Shown piece after piece: positions 43,207 through 51,869 of a stretch of DNA of 64,000 nucleotides. Origin of the DNA: Hyphomicrobiales bacterium (GTDB lineage: Bacteria; Pseudomonadota; Alphaproteobacteria; Rhizobiales; Rhizobiaceae); assembly GCA_900472485.1 (NCBI GenBank), contig UCII01000033.1, forward strand, positions 62,001 to 126,000, written 5' to 3'. Below the pieces are notes generated by a model. It ran no database searches, was not told where the DNA came from, and worked only from the letters and a program-made list of their open reading frames with translations. The position numbers were made by a program, and so were the translations under genes. Within the stretch, counting starts at the first letter, position 1. Every line of letters starts with the position of its first letter.

Positions 43207-43791
43207 ATGCATCCATCGAAAATCACCATTCTGTCCTGCAGCATGGACCCGGAAAGTCGGAGCCGCCGCATGGCGCGTGAGGCAGAAAAATTATTGCGAG
43301 AGAGAGAGGTTGAGGTTGAGTTTATCGATCTTCAGGATCTCGAGCTGCCTGTATTCGACAACTTGAACTGCTATGAGCATCCTTCATACGAAAGGCTGTA
43401 TCGCGCAATTCGCGATGCGGACGGTGTGCTGCTTGCTGTCCCCATTTACAATTGGTCGGTGGGCAGCGCTGCCAAGAGCCTGATCGAGCTTACCGGTGCG
43501 ACCGGGGAGGGCGGACGAAAATCGGCCTGGTTCGACCAGATTGTTACTTTCGTCTGTTCCGGTGGGCTCCCGCATAGCTATATGGCATATGGAAGCCTCG
43601 CCATGTCGCTGATGCTTGATTTCAAATGCGTGATCAATCCTTATGTCGTGTATGCCACGGAGAGGGATTGGATCGATGGCTCAATCCTGTCCGATGCCCT
43701 TGCGGCACGGCTGAAGAAAACGGTCGAGGTCAAGCTGGAATTGTCATCCGGCTTACGAGCCAGAGCATACACGTCGGGCTGGGAAATCTAA
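43207..43791 (+). CDS. NADPH-dependent FMN reductase-like flavoprotein
   Basis: 194 residues of flavodoxin-like fold: the N-terminal phosphate-binding loop region (ITILSCSMDPESRSRRMA), DADGVLLAVPIYNWSVGSAA near 75-95 that contacts the isoalloxazine ring, and a SGGLPHSYMAYGS loop. Members reduce FMN, quinones or metals with NAD(P)H. It is divergent from the ABC operon and 121 bases before a GntR regulator gene. No partner identifies its substrate. Confidence 0.8.
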   Translation: MHPSKITILSCSMDPESRSRRMAREAEKLLREREVEVEFIDLQDLELPVFDNLNCYEHPSYERLYRAIRDADGVLLAVPIYNWSVGSAAKSLIELTGATGEGGRKSAWFDQIVTFVCSGGLPHSYMAYGSLAMSLMLDFKCVINPYVVYATERDWIDGSILSDALAARLKKTVEVKLELSSGLRARAYTSGWEI

Positions 43792-43841
43792 TTGCCTGCC
43801 TGCCCCGATTGCATTCGATGCGCCCCATGTTAAGACTATTC

Positions 43842-43851
43842 GTATTATGAC
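43842..43851. promoter_or_regulatory. Possible GntR half-site upstream of the regulator gene
   Basis: GTATTATGAC lies inside a longer interrupted repeat (TTAAG at 43830-43834, CTTAA at 43851-43855). Nine of these bases, TATTATGAC, recur in the palindrome in front of the lactonase gene at 44648-44660. That suggests one regulator acts at both promoters. Confidence 0.35.
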
Positions 43852-43912
43852 TTAACGCTGACCATAAGAAGCGACTGCGGATGAACAGCGGGAATAGAAT
43901 CGGGGATCGGGA

Positions 43913-44629
43913 ATGACGACAAATGCCCGGGCGAGGCAAAGGCTGGCACAAAGGGTCATCGATGAATTGCGCATGCAGATCGAGTCCGGCAAGCTTCAGG
44001 CAGGCGACCAGCTTCCGACGGAACCGCAGCTCGAAGCGGCCTTCGATGTCAGCCGTACCGTGGTGCGCGAGGCGATTGCCGATCTTCGTGCCGCAGGTCT
44101 CGTCAAGCCCGTTCAGGGCAAAGGGGTATTCGTTTCCGAAACGTCGGCACGATCCGGCCTGCTGCTGACGCCTGTCGAAGTCAAAAGCATTCCCGAAACG
44201 CTGGAGTTGCTGGAATTCCGCATGGCTGCGGAAGGCGAGGCGGCGGCAATCGCCGCCTATCGCAGAACGGCCGAACAGGAGGCTGCAATTGCTGCCGCCA
44301 ACCGCAAGATGGCGCTGCTGATAGAGCAGGGGCTCTCGACCGTCGAAGCGGATTATGAATTCCATATGGCGATTGCCGCTGCCACGAACAATCGCTTCTA
44401 TGTCGATGTACTCCGGCATTTCGGCGCCCGAACCATCCCGCGCAGACAGTTTCCGACATTGCCTGAAGCGAATGATCGCGCCTATCTGGAGAAGGTGCAT
44501 GCCGAGCATGCGGAAATACTGACGGCGATTGCCGACCAGGACCCTGAGCGGGCGCGTCAGGCGATGCGGGCTCATATGCTGGCGAGCCAGCGACGTTATC
44601 GTCTTCTGGCAGAGCTGCAGGCGCAATAA
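43913..44629 (+). CDS. GntR-family (FadR subfamily) transcriptional regulator
   Basis: 238 residues. N-terminal winged helix with the GntR signature (LRMQIESGKLQAGDQLPTEP, VSRTVVREAIADLRAAGLV, QGKGVFV). The C-terminal FCD helical domain has the metal-binding pattern: E-L-R-E-type start in LLEFRMAAEGEAAAIAA, FHMAIAAATNN, HAEILTAI and MRAHMLASQRR. FCD members usually respond to sugar acids or lactone-derived acids. The next gene, 86 bases on, is a lactonase-like protein with a perfect 13-base palindrome in its promoter, so regulation of that gene is likely. Confidence 0.9.
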   Translation: MTTNARARQRLAQRVIDELRMQIESGKLQAGDQLPTEPQLEAAFDVSRTVVREAIADLRAAGLVKPVQGKGVFVSETSARSGLLLTPVEVKSIPETLELLEFRMAAEGEAAAIAAYRRTAEQEAAIAAANRKMALLIEQGLSTVEADYEFHMAIAAATNNRFYVDVLRHFGARTIPRRQFPTLPEANDRAYLEKVHAEHAEILTAIADQDPERARQAMRAHMLASQRRYRLLAELQAQ

Positions 44630-44647
44630 TGCTCAACACATACCATG

Positions 44648-44660
44648 GTCATATTATGAC
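44648..44660. promoter_or_regulatory. Perfect palindrome upstream of the lactonase gene
   Basis: GTCATATTATGAC is a perfect 13-base palindrome ending 55 bases before the GTG start of the lactonase gene. It shares TATTATGAC with the region in front of the GntR gene. FadR-type regulators bind short palindromes of about this size. Confidence 0.45.
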
Positions 44661-44715
44661 ATATGATATCAAGCGATCATCGGCGGTTACATCCGACGCT
44701 CAGACGAGGTGATTA

Positions 44716-45834
44716 GTGGTTCAGACGCCTTCCAGCGTATCTCGCACATTCGTCTATGTCTCGGCGGCGGTTGCCGGAACGATCGATACGTACAGGATGG
44801 ATGGGGCGACGGGCACGCTCATGCCAATATCCAGCGTTGATGTTGGCCCGATGGTCATGCCCATGGCCGTCAGTCCGGACCGGCGGCATCTCTATGCGGT
44901 CATTCGCGAGCAGCCTTACCGGGTATTGACGCTGGCGATCGACCCCGAAAGCGGCAAATTAAGGCAGGAGGCCGTCGCCGCTTTGCCCGACAGCATGGCC
45001 TACATCTCCCTCGATCCGACGGGTGGGCTTCTATTCGCTGCTTCCTATGGCGGCAGCAAAATCGCCGTGCTGCTGATCGGCAGGAACGGGTTGGTCACCG
45101 CGCAGGCTCAACAAGTGATCGCAACCGGACGCAACGCCCACTCGATCGTCAGTGACCGGACAGGAAAATATGTCTTTGCCACCAATCTCGGCTCTGATGC
45201 TGTGCAGCAATTCACTCTCGACGCCGAGACTGGAATACTGAAGCCGAACGATCCGACGCAGGTTGAGACCGGCGCTGGTTTTGGTCCGCGCCACATCGTC
45301 ATTTCTCCCGACAATAAAGCAGTGTACGTCCTGAGCGAACTGACCGGCCATGTCATCCATTATGCGCTCGATACCAATAAGGGCACTTTGAGCGAGATAG
45401 AAAGTGTTACTTCCGTTCCTGAGCTTGCCGGGCTGTCACCAGGCATCGCGCCGGCTGGTTCGGCGACATCCGGTGCGCCTGCACCGACCGTGGCTTCAGC
45501 AGACAACGACAAGCCGAAGGTCTGGGCCGCAGATATCGGCATTACACCGAACGGCAAATTTCTTTATACGACGGAGAGAACCACCAGCCGAATTGCACTC
45601 TTCCGCGTCGACGCAGGCAATGGAAGACTGACCTACATCACAAACTATCCGACCGAGCAGCAGCCGCGCGGCATCCGCATCGATCCATCGGGCCGATTTC
45701 TTGTCGCATCCGGCGAGAGGTCCGACAGGCTGTCGGTCTATGCTATCGACCATGCCGATGGCGGTCTCGACCTGGTAGGGCGATATCCGGTCAATGCCGG
45801 TGCGAACTGGATAGAGATCGTGACATTTCCTTGA
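44716..45834 (+). CDS. Lactonase-like seven-bladed beta-propeller protein (6-phosphogluconolactonase/PF10282 type)
   Basis: 372 residues starting at GTG after GAGGTGATTA. Repeating blades with the family pattern: FVYVSAAVAGTIDTYRMDGA, AVSPDRRHLYAVIREQPYRV, LDPTGGLLFAASYGGSKIAV, GFGPRHIVISPDNKAVYVLS, IGITPNGKFLYTTERTTSRI, PRGIRIDPSGRFLVASGERS. No signal peptide. Family members hydrolyse sugar lactones or carboxymuconolactones. Residues about 235-260 form a Pro/Ala/Ser-rich insert between blades. It is probably regulated by the adjacent GntR protein. Not related in sequence to the propeller array at 28901-33619 as far as I can see. Confidence 0.85.
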   Translation: MVQTPSSVSRTFVYVSAAVAGTIDTYRMDGATGTLMPISSVDVGPMVMPMAVSPDRRHLYAVIREQPYRVLTLAIDPESGKLRQEAVAALPDSMAYISLDPTGGLLFAASYGGSKIAVLLIGRNGLVTAQAQQVIATGRNAHSIVSDRTGKYVFATNLGSDAVQQFTLDAETGILKPNDPTQVETGAGFGPRHIVISPDNKAVYVLSELTGHVIHYALDTNKGTLSEIESVTSVPELAGLSPGIAPAGSATSGAPAPTVASADNDKPKVWAADIGITPNGKFLYTTERTTSRIALFRVDAGNGRLTYITNYPTEQQPRGIRIDPSGRFLVASGERSDRLSVYAIDHADGGLDLVGRYPVNAGANWIEIVTFP

Positions 45835-45880
45835 GACGCGTCCGCATGCGGCAAGCATCAAGCCGCTTTCGGGTGAATAT

Positions 45881-47977
45881 CTACACCGCTTTCGCAGCGG
45901 TTCCGGCAATCAGGCTTTCGATCTCGGAGGAGGGAAGAGGCCGGGCGAAGAGATAGCCTTGAAGCAGTTCGCATCCGGCGCCTTCGAGAAAACGGGCCTG
46001 CGCCTCGGTCTCGACACCTTCCGCCACGACTTCCAGATCGAGTGTTCTGCCAAGCGATACGATGGCGGAGGTAATGGCCATATCGCCGGGCTTTTCCGGA
46101 ATATCGGCGATGAAAGATCTATCGATTTTCAACCGGGAAAGTGGAAAGCGCCTGAGGGTACTCAGGCTTGAATATCCGGTGCCGAAATCGTCCATCGCGA
46201 GGCTGACTCCCAACTTCTTCAGTTCTTGCATCCGCTCGATGGCTCCTTCGATGTCACGCATGATCAAGCTTTCCGTCAATTCGAGCTCGAGCCACTGCGG
46301 ATCGAGATGAGCGGATTGCAATGCCGATGCGACCTGGTTCGTCAGCGAGCTCTCCAGGAATTGCCGGGCTGACACGTTGACGCCCATACGTAGTGCGGGC
46401 AGGCCGCGATCCTGCCACAGCCGCGCTTGCTGACAGGCTCTGCGCAGAACGATTTCGCCGAGCGTGACGATGAGTCCCGTCTCCTCTGCGAGCGGAATGA
46501 AGGCGCCTGGAAGCAGCAAACCTTCGGTAGGATGCTGCCACCGGACGAGGGCCTCGACGCCAATGATCTTGCCGCTGCGAACTTCCTTTTGCGGCTGATA
46601 ATGGAGCACGAATTCGTCCCGCTCCACGGCACGCCGTAATTCTTCGATACGGATCAGCTTGTTGCGGGCGTCCTCCGCCATGGCCGGCGTGAACAGGCGA
46701 ATGGCATTGCGTCCCGCTTCCTTGGCTCGATAGAGCGCCATATCGGCATTCGCGAACAATTCCGAAGCCGTCGTGCCATGCTCCATGGCGCAAGCCACAC
46801 CGATGCTACAGCCTACCCGGATCTCGACGCCTTGTACGATCATTGGCTTGGATATGTCTGCCAGGACGGCCGCGAGCCCCTCATATATCGGCTCAGCGGG
46901 ATCTTCCAGAACGATGATGAATTCGTCACCGCCGATCCTCGCTACGATGCCGCCATTGCCGACATGGGTCGATATGCGCCGCGCGACCACCGTCAGCAAT
47001 TCATCGCCGGCCGCGTGGCCGAGTGTGTCATTCACCAGCTTGAAATTATCGAGGTCGATGAACGCTACGGCCAGAGACCTTTGTTTCCGTGATGCTTTTT
47101 CCAAGAGGGCGCTGAGCCTGCGATCGAGCAGCATGCGGTTCGGCAGGCCGGTGAGCGCGTCATGTTCGGCCAAGTATGCAATATGGGCGATGTCGCGATG
47201 GCGATCGATGGCTATGCCGACAGTCTGTGCTATGCCGGCGAAAAATTCCATAAGCCCGGCCTCGTCACCATCGGTTTGCACCGTTACTAGGGCTCCATGC
47301 CGGCCGCCGTCTCGCGAAAAAATGGGAAATTCCAGGATATCGCCGGCAAGCGGTTCGGCTTGCTCGCCATTGAGGATGAAGCTCACCCGTCTGCCGTTGA
47401 GCAAGTCCTCAAGAAGGACTTGGGACTCCCTGAGAAATACGTCGAGATCAACGCCTCGGGCCACATCCTGTAGAAGCTTCGTCTGGGCACTCATCAGTTT
47501 TTCTGCCCGCTTTCGAGCGGAGATGTCGCGCGATGCGCCGACGACGCCGATGATATTGCCGTTTCTATCGCGCAGCGGCACCCGCGACATCATGAGCCAG
47601 CCTTCGCCCTTGAGGCGCCGCTCTTCGACGCCAAGATCGGCCTCGCCGCTCTCCATCACCTGCTGTTCGACTTCTTCGATCTTGTGAGCATCGGCCATCG
47701 GGTGAATTTCGGCATCGGTAAGGCCGATCAGCTCATCGACATGCGTGAAGCCATTGTTGAGGACGATCGCCATGTTGGCGAAAAGGAACCGGCCATCCCT
47801 GTCCTTGGCATAGATATAGTCCGGCACATAGTTGATCATCGCTTCGAGCCATTCGTAACGCTCGGCGAGAGACAGATATCGAGCCTGAAGCAATTCAAAC
47901 GGCTCGCGGACCTGCTCATCCTCACCGTCTTGATCTCGGTGCGTCGGCTCTGATGATCCATCCGGCGGCTGCATCAT
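45881..47977 (-). CDS. PAS-GGDEF-EAL cyclic-di-GMP turnover protein
   Basis: 698 residues. A PAS domain lies near 45-165 (INYVPDYIYAKDRDGRFLFA, RDRNGNIIGVVGASRDIS), a divergent GAF-like region near 170-270, GGDEF near 270-435 with the intact RIGGDEF motif (about 345), and EAL from about 455 with GVEALVRWQHP intact and DDFGTGYSSL. Both enzymatic signatures are complete, so it may make or degrade c-di-GMP. There is no membrane helix, so it should sense a cytosolic signal. Converges with the lactonase gene. Confidence 0.92.
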   Translation of the reverse strand: MMQPPDGSSEPTHRDQDGEDEQVREPFELLQARYLSLAERYEWLEAMINYVPDYIYAKDRDGRFLFANMAIVLNNGFTHVDELIGLTDAEIHPMADAHKIEEVEQQVMESGEADLGVEERRLKGEGWLMMSRVPLRDRNGNIIGVVGASRDISARKRAEKLMSAQTKLLQDVARGVDLDVFLRESQVLLEDLLNGRRVSFILNGEQAEPLAGDILEFPIFSRDGGRHGALVTVQTDGDEAGLMEFFAGIAQTVGIAIDRHRDIAHIAYLAEHDALTGLPNRMLLDRRLSALLEKASRKQRSLAVAFIDLDNFKLVNDTLGHAAGDELLTVVARRISTHVGNGGIVARIGGDEFIIVLEDPAEPIYEGLAAVLADISKPMIVQGVEIRVGCSIGVACAMEHGTTASELFANADMALYRAKEAGRNAIRLFTPAMAEDARNKLIRIEELRRAVERDEFVLHYQPQKEVRSGKIIGVEALVRWQHPTEGLLLPGAFIPLAEETGLIVTLGEIVLRRACQQARLWQDRGLPALRMGVNVSARQFLESSLTNQVASALQSAHLDPQWLELELTESLIMRDIEGAIERMQELKKLGVSLAMDDFGTGYSSLSTLRRFPLSRLKIDRSFIADIPEKPGDMAITSAIVSLGRTLDLEVVAEGVETEAQARFLEGAGCELLQGYLFARPLPSSEIESLIAGTAAKAV

Positions 47978-48277
47978 TTATGTTCTCTCACCCGGCAAGC
48001 GGACTATATCGGCAGGTAGTTCTGCAACAATGAAAGCGTATGGGCATGTGGACCGTCCTCGCTGGCGAGTTTGGTTTACCCGTTCACGTAAACGTTATCA
48101 TATAACCGAATTTATAAACATCCGCTCAAGTTTTACAGAAAGAGCGCGTGCCACAATGAGTGCACAGGTGCTGGATTTTCCGGGATGAACCGTCGCTGAT
48201 GAGTGCCATTGCGGGTAGGGGGCAAAACCGGCTAAAGCGCAGGTAGTGGAAACGCGGATTCGCAAGGATAAAATAGT
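47978..48277. other. Intergenic region between the GGDEF-EAL and EamA genes
   Basis: 300 bases with no supportable gene; the two flanking genes are divergent. It contains a near-palindrome CGTTCACGTAAACG at 48081-48094 (two mismatched positions) that resembles MerR/LiuR-type operators, but no branched-chain or acyl-CoA gene is nearby. Promoters for both flanking genes must lie here. Confidence 0.35.
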
Positions 48278-49192
48278 ATGCGCGTGAGCAAAGCCGTAAC
48301 AAGCGGCAATCTTGTGCTTGCCGGCATGCTGATGATGCTTCTCGGCGACTTCCTGTTTTCGCTGAACGATGCCATGGGCAAGTGGCTGGTTGCGAGCTTC
48401 TCCGTAGGCCAGATTCTGGTGATACGCTCGTTCGGTTCGTTCATTATCCTGGCGCCGATGATCGCTCGGCAGGGCAGCGACGGGCTTTTTCGCCTCGAAC
48501 GGCCGCCGCTGCAGCTTCTGCGTGTTGTCATGACAACGCTCGACGTTGCTCTCTTTTACGCCGCTGTCGCTTATCTGCCGCTGGCCGATGTCATGACCTT
48601 CTATATGGCCGGGCCCATTTATGTAGCGGCGATCTCGCATTTCTTTCTCAATGAAAAGATCGGTTGGCGGCGCTGGCTGGCGGTATTCGTCGGCTTTATC
48701 GGCGTATTGATCGCTCTCCGACCTTCTGCGGCAATGTTTTCCTGGCCATCGCTTTTCGGCCTTGGCGGCAGCCTCTCATTCGCTTTGACCCTGGTGCTCG
48801 GGCGACGGCTGCGGCAGACGCGGGATGCGACTCTCGTCGCATGGCAGACGGTCGGTGCGCTCATTGCCGGGTTGGTACTCAGCATTGGCGACTGGCGTTC
48901 CGCCTCAGCGCTCGATCTTGGCGCCATGCTCGCCCTCGGCATCGTCGCCGGCAGCGCCCATATGCTGATAACCCGATCCCTGAAACTTGCTCCGGCATCG
49001 CTATTAGCTCCGCTGCAATACAGCCTGCTGGTCTGGGCAATCGCGCTAGGCTTCGTTTTCTTCGGCGATATTCCGGACACCCAGATTGTCATCGGCTCCG
49101 TCATCATCGTCCTTGCCGGGCTGTTCATCTTCCATCGGAAGAATTTGGTCGATACTGTCCCGAAAGATGCAGTTGCTCGGGATGGGCATTGA
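48278..49192 (+). CDS. EamA/DMT-family transporter
   Basis: 304 residues with ten hydrophobic helices in two EamA repeats: the first (MLLGDFLFSLNDAMGKWLVA, IRSFGSFIILAPMI, LPLADVMTFYMAGPIYVAAI) and the second (LFGLGGSLSFALTLVLGRRL, LLAPLQYSLLVWAIALGFVF). AAGGAT precedes the ATG. Relatives export amino acids or other metabolites, or are of unknown substrate. It stands alone; an IS30 element begins 45 bases after its stop. Confidence 0.88.
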   Translation: MRVSKAVTSGNLVLAGMLMMLLGDFLFSLNDAMGKWLVASFSVGQILVIRSFGSFIILAPMIARQGSDGLFRLERPPLQLLRVVMTTLDVALFYAAVAYLPLADVMTFYMAGPIYVAAISHFFLNEKIGWRRWLAVFVGFIGVLIALRPSAAMFSWPSLFGLGGSLSFALTLVLGRRLRQTRDATLVAWQTVGALIAGLVLSIGDWRSASALDLGAMLALGIVAGSAHMLITRSLKLAPASLLAPLQYSLLVWAIALGFVFFGDIPDTQIVIGSVIIVLAGLFIFHRKNLVDTVPKDAVARDGH

Positions 49193-49236
49193 GGCAGTCG
49201 CATCGCATGGCAATCTGCCCGGTGGAGAAGCTAACC

Positions 49237-49251
49237 CAAGTGCATCACGCC
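49237..49251 (+). repeat. IS30 terminal inverted repeat, left
   Basis: CAAGTGCATCACGCC. Pairs with the complement of 50298-50312 (CAAGTGCGACATGCC): 12 of 15 bases agree. It lies 20 bases outside the transposase stop. Confidence 0.5.
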
Positions 49252-49270
49252 TGTTTTGCAGGGTAGGGGA

Positions 49271-50262
49271 TCACGCCTGATCCTGCAAATGCGCCATGAA
49301 CACTTCGGCCGGCGTCTTGTATCCAAGGCATTTACGGGGTTGGTCGTTCAGATGGTGAGCGAGTTGAACCAGCGCCGATTGCGGCACTTCGGCCAGATTT
49401 GTGTCGCCTGGCATGAAGCGGCGAATGCGCTTGTTGGCGTTTTCGACCGCACCTTTTTGCCACGGCGCGCTGGGATCGCAGAACCAACTGCATGCGCCGA
49501 TGCCATCTTCCAAAGCCCTGAAGCCGGCAAACTCGGTGCCGCGGTCAAAGGTGAAGCTCTGGCGTGCAAAGGCGAGAAGGCTTCGATGATCTTGTCCATG
49601 ATCGGCCGCGAATGCCGGCTTGGGTTCTTGATCGTCACGGTGTAGCGGCTCTTTCGCTCGACCAGTGAGGTGACGTTGGCAAGGCCAAAGTCACGCTCGA
49701 AGATCAACAGGTCGCCCTCCCAGTGTCCGAACTGAGACCGATCACTAATAAAATCAGGCCGTTGTGATATCCTGTGACTGGCGGGGAATACGCTGTTTCG
49801 TGGCTTTCTGGAGCCACGAGGGCGACGCTTGCGGCGTGCCTCCGGTAAATAGCGATAAAGACCAAGCCCGTAATCTTCCTTGCCGTAGATGAAGCGATAG
49901 ATCGTCTCGGCGCAGATGCGAACCATGCTGACGCTGTCTGCCAGGAGACGGCCGGCAATCTGTTCCGGCGACCAATAGGCCTCCAGTTTCTCAATGACCA
50001 TGCGACGCAGATGCGGATGGCGTCGAAGCTTTCGCAAGCGCCGTCGGCGTTCTTTAGCAATGTCGTCAGCGACCGTCGAGAAGTAGCCGCTGTATTCGGG
50101 AAGCTCGCGGTCATGGAACGTGTTGCGTCTAATCTCACGATAGATGGTCGAACGATGGCGCCCGAGCTGACGGGCCATCTCGTTGATCGGCACCTTGCGC
50201 TCGACGAGGTAATGAAGGCGACGGCGGTCGGCGAGGGTCAATTGCGAATAGCAGCGGGACAT
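49271..50262 (-). pseudogene. IS30-type transposase, interrupted by a frameshift near 49580
   Basis: The first part (from the ATG at 50262) has the IS30 N-terminal helix-turn-helix (INEMARQLGRHRSTIYREIR), the SPEQIAGRLL region and the start of the DDE core (FGHWEGDLLIF). After KIIEAFSP the frame changes. The remaining core (FARQSFTFDRGTEFAG, FCDPSAPWQKGAVENANKRI, then CLGYKTPAEVF) reads in the -1 frame to the stop at 49271. IS30 transposases are normally a single ORF without programmed frameshifting, so this is most likely an inactivating one-base change. The DDE residues are all still encoded across the two frames. Confidence 0.85.
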
Positions 50263-50297
50263 GCGAAAATCTCCAAAGTGAAGCCATTGAAATCATT

Positions 50298-50312
50298 GGC
50301 ATGTCGCACTTG
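50298..50312 (-). repeat. IS30 terminal inverted repeat, right
   Basis: Complement reads CAAGTGCGACATGCC, matching the left end at 49237-49251 in 12 of 15 positions. It lies 35 bases upstream of the transposase start, where IS30 promoters and ends are found. Confidence 0.5.
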
Positions 50313-50458
50313 AAAATAGAATGTACCCGGCTACAGCCGCAAATCAGATAATCTGTGTTATGGAACATAAGCCGATCCGGCGAGCCTTGTCTTTTAGGGC
50401 GAAACGGATTTCATCAAATGGCTATTCTTCGGGATAATGCGTGGCTCTCTGATGAGTT

Positions 50459-51760
50459 TCAGTGATCGGCTTCGCGAGCGTCGTCCGCGCTCACCAGCAG
50501 CTTGTCGATCCTGCGGCCGTCGAGATCGACGACCTCGAAGCGCCAGCCGCTCTTCGAGAAACTTTCGCCCACATCCGGAAGATGGCGCAGCTCTTGCAGC
50601 ACGAAGCCTGCGACCGTCTGGTAGTCGCGATCGCCCTCGATTTGCAGGTTCATGAAGTCGGCGAACTCGTCTATGGGCATCCAGCCGGATACGAGATAGC
50701 TGCCGTCGTGGCGACGGACGAGAGCCTGCTCGCCGTCGGCATCGGTTTCCTCCTGAACAGCTCCCACGATGGCTTCGAGGATATCGCCCGATGTGATGAC
50801 ACCTTCGAAGTGACCGTATTCGTCGTAGACGAGCACCATGTGTGAAGAAGAGCGACGCAGCGCCTTGACCACGTCAAGGGCGCTGGAAAGGTCCGAAACG
50901 ATCGGCACCTGTTTGGCAAGCTTCAGGATGTCCGCCTGACCGCCAGAAGCCAGCGCATCGAAGAAATCCTTGGTGGTCAGCACGCCAATGATTTCATCGG
51001 AGCTATCCTTACGCAGCGGCAGCCGTGCCTTGTCGGTGCGGCGAAGCTGTTCGCGAACATCATCGAAACCGTCTTCGATATCGATGACCTCCACGTCGCG
51101 TCGCGGGGTCATCAATGCTCTTGCGGTGCGGTCGGCCAATCGCATGACACCCGAGATCATCGCCTGCTCTTCCGTAGCGATGACGCCGGCGCTCTGTGCC
51201 TCTGCAAGAACCGTTTTGATTTCCTCGTCGCTGACGCCATCGGCAGCCTTGCCGGATTGCCCAAGTGCCCTCAGAACCAGCCGTCCCGAGAGATCGAGCA
51301 ACCAGACAAGCGGGGCCGCAGCCCGGGAAAGAAACACCATGGCCGGCGCAACCTTGCTGGCGACCGCTTCCGGCGCTCGCAGAGCAACCTGCTTCGGCAC
51401 GAGCTCGCCGATGATCAGCGATAGATAGGTAATGGCGACCACGACGGAACCGACGCCGATGGCATCGGCGGCTGCGACCGAAAGGCCTTGCGTGGCAAGC
51501 CAGCCCGACAGCCGAGCGCCGAGTGTGGCGCCCGAGAACGCGCCGGACAGGACGCCGACGAGCGTGATGCCGATCTGCACCGTTGAAAGGAAGCGGCCCG
51601 GCTCTTCAGCCAGTCTCATTGCCATGGTCGCGCCTCTGCTGCCTTGGTCGGAAAGCACTTTCAGGCGGGCAGGACGGGATGAGACGATCGCCAATTCCGA
51701 CATGGCAAGCACGCCGTTCAGGAGGGTGAGAACAATGACGATAGAAATTTCGAGAAGCAA
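50459..51760 (-). CDS. CorC/HlyC-type protein: CNNM (DUF21), CBS pair, CorC domain
   Basis: 433 residues. Three or four membrane helices form the DUF21/CNNM domain (about 1-190: SIVIVLTLLNGVLAMSELAI, ITLVGVLSGAFSGATLGA). A CBS pair follows (VMRLADRTARALMTPRRDVE, LVYDEYGHFEGVITSGDILE) and then a C-terminal CorC_HlyC domain (HDGSYLVSGWMPIDEF, RFEVVDLDGRRIDKLLVS). Relatives take part in Mg/Co resistance or efflux; old 'hemolysin' names are misleading. The start is a TTG with AAGGG six bases upstream; no ATG is available, since a stop lies four codons earlier. Confidence 0.9.
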   Translation of the reverse strand: MLLEISIVIVLTLLNGVLAMSELAIVSSRPARLKVLSDQGSRGATMAMRLAEEPGRFLSTVQIGITLVGVLSGAFSGATLGARLSGWLATQGLSVAAADAIGVGSVVVAITYLSLIIGELVPKQVALRAPEAVASKVAPAMVFLSRAAAPLVWLLDLSGRLVLRALGQSGKAADGVSDEEIKTVLAEAQSAGVIATEEQAMISGVMRLADRTARALMTPRRDVEVIDIEDGFDDVREQLRRTDKARLPLRKDSSDEIIGVLTTKDFFDALASGGQADILKLAKQVPIVSDLSSALDVVKALRRSSSHMVLVYDEYGHFEGVITSGDILEAIVGAVQEETDADGEQALVRRHDGSYLVSGWMPIDEFADFMNLQIEGDRDYQTVAGFVLQELRHLPDVGESFSKSGWRFEVVDLDGRRIDKLLVSADDAREADH

Positions 51761-51869
51761 AATCAGCCCTTTTTAGTTTCAGCGGAAAGATAGGTGGCAA
51801 GGGCTGCAAAAGCCAGGGTCCCCACGAATATGATTTCCACGATGCCACCATTGAGGGCAGTTCGCGAAG

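Larger units (their letters stand above)
49237..50312. mobile_element. IS30-family insertion sequence, decayed
   Basis: About 1.08 kb between imperfect terminal inverted repeats, with one transposase gene on the minus strand. Size, transposase type and a single ORF fit IS30. The transposase is frameshifted, so this copy is probably immobile. I could not recognise a clear target-site duplication. Confidence 0.7.

Noticed and set aside
51776..51853. Possible 25-residue hydrophobic peptide (GTG start) upstream of the CorC-like gene
   Set aside because: It reads like a membrane helix and ends at the CorC ribosome site, but has no clear ribosome site of its own and could be chance.
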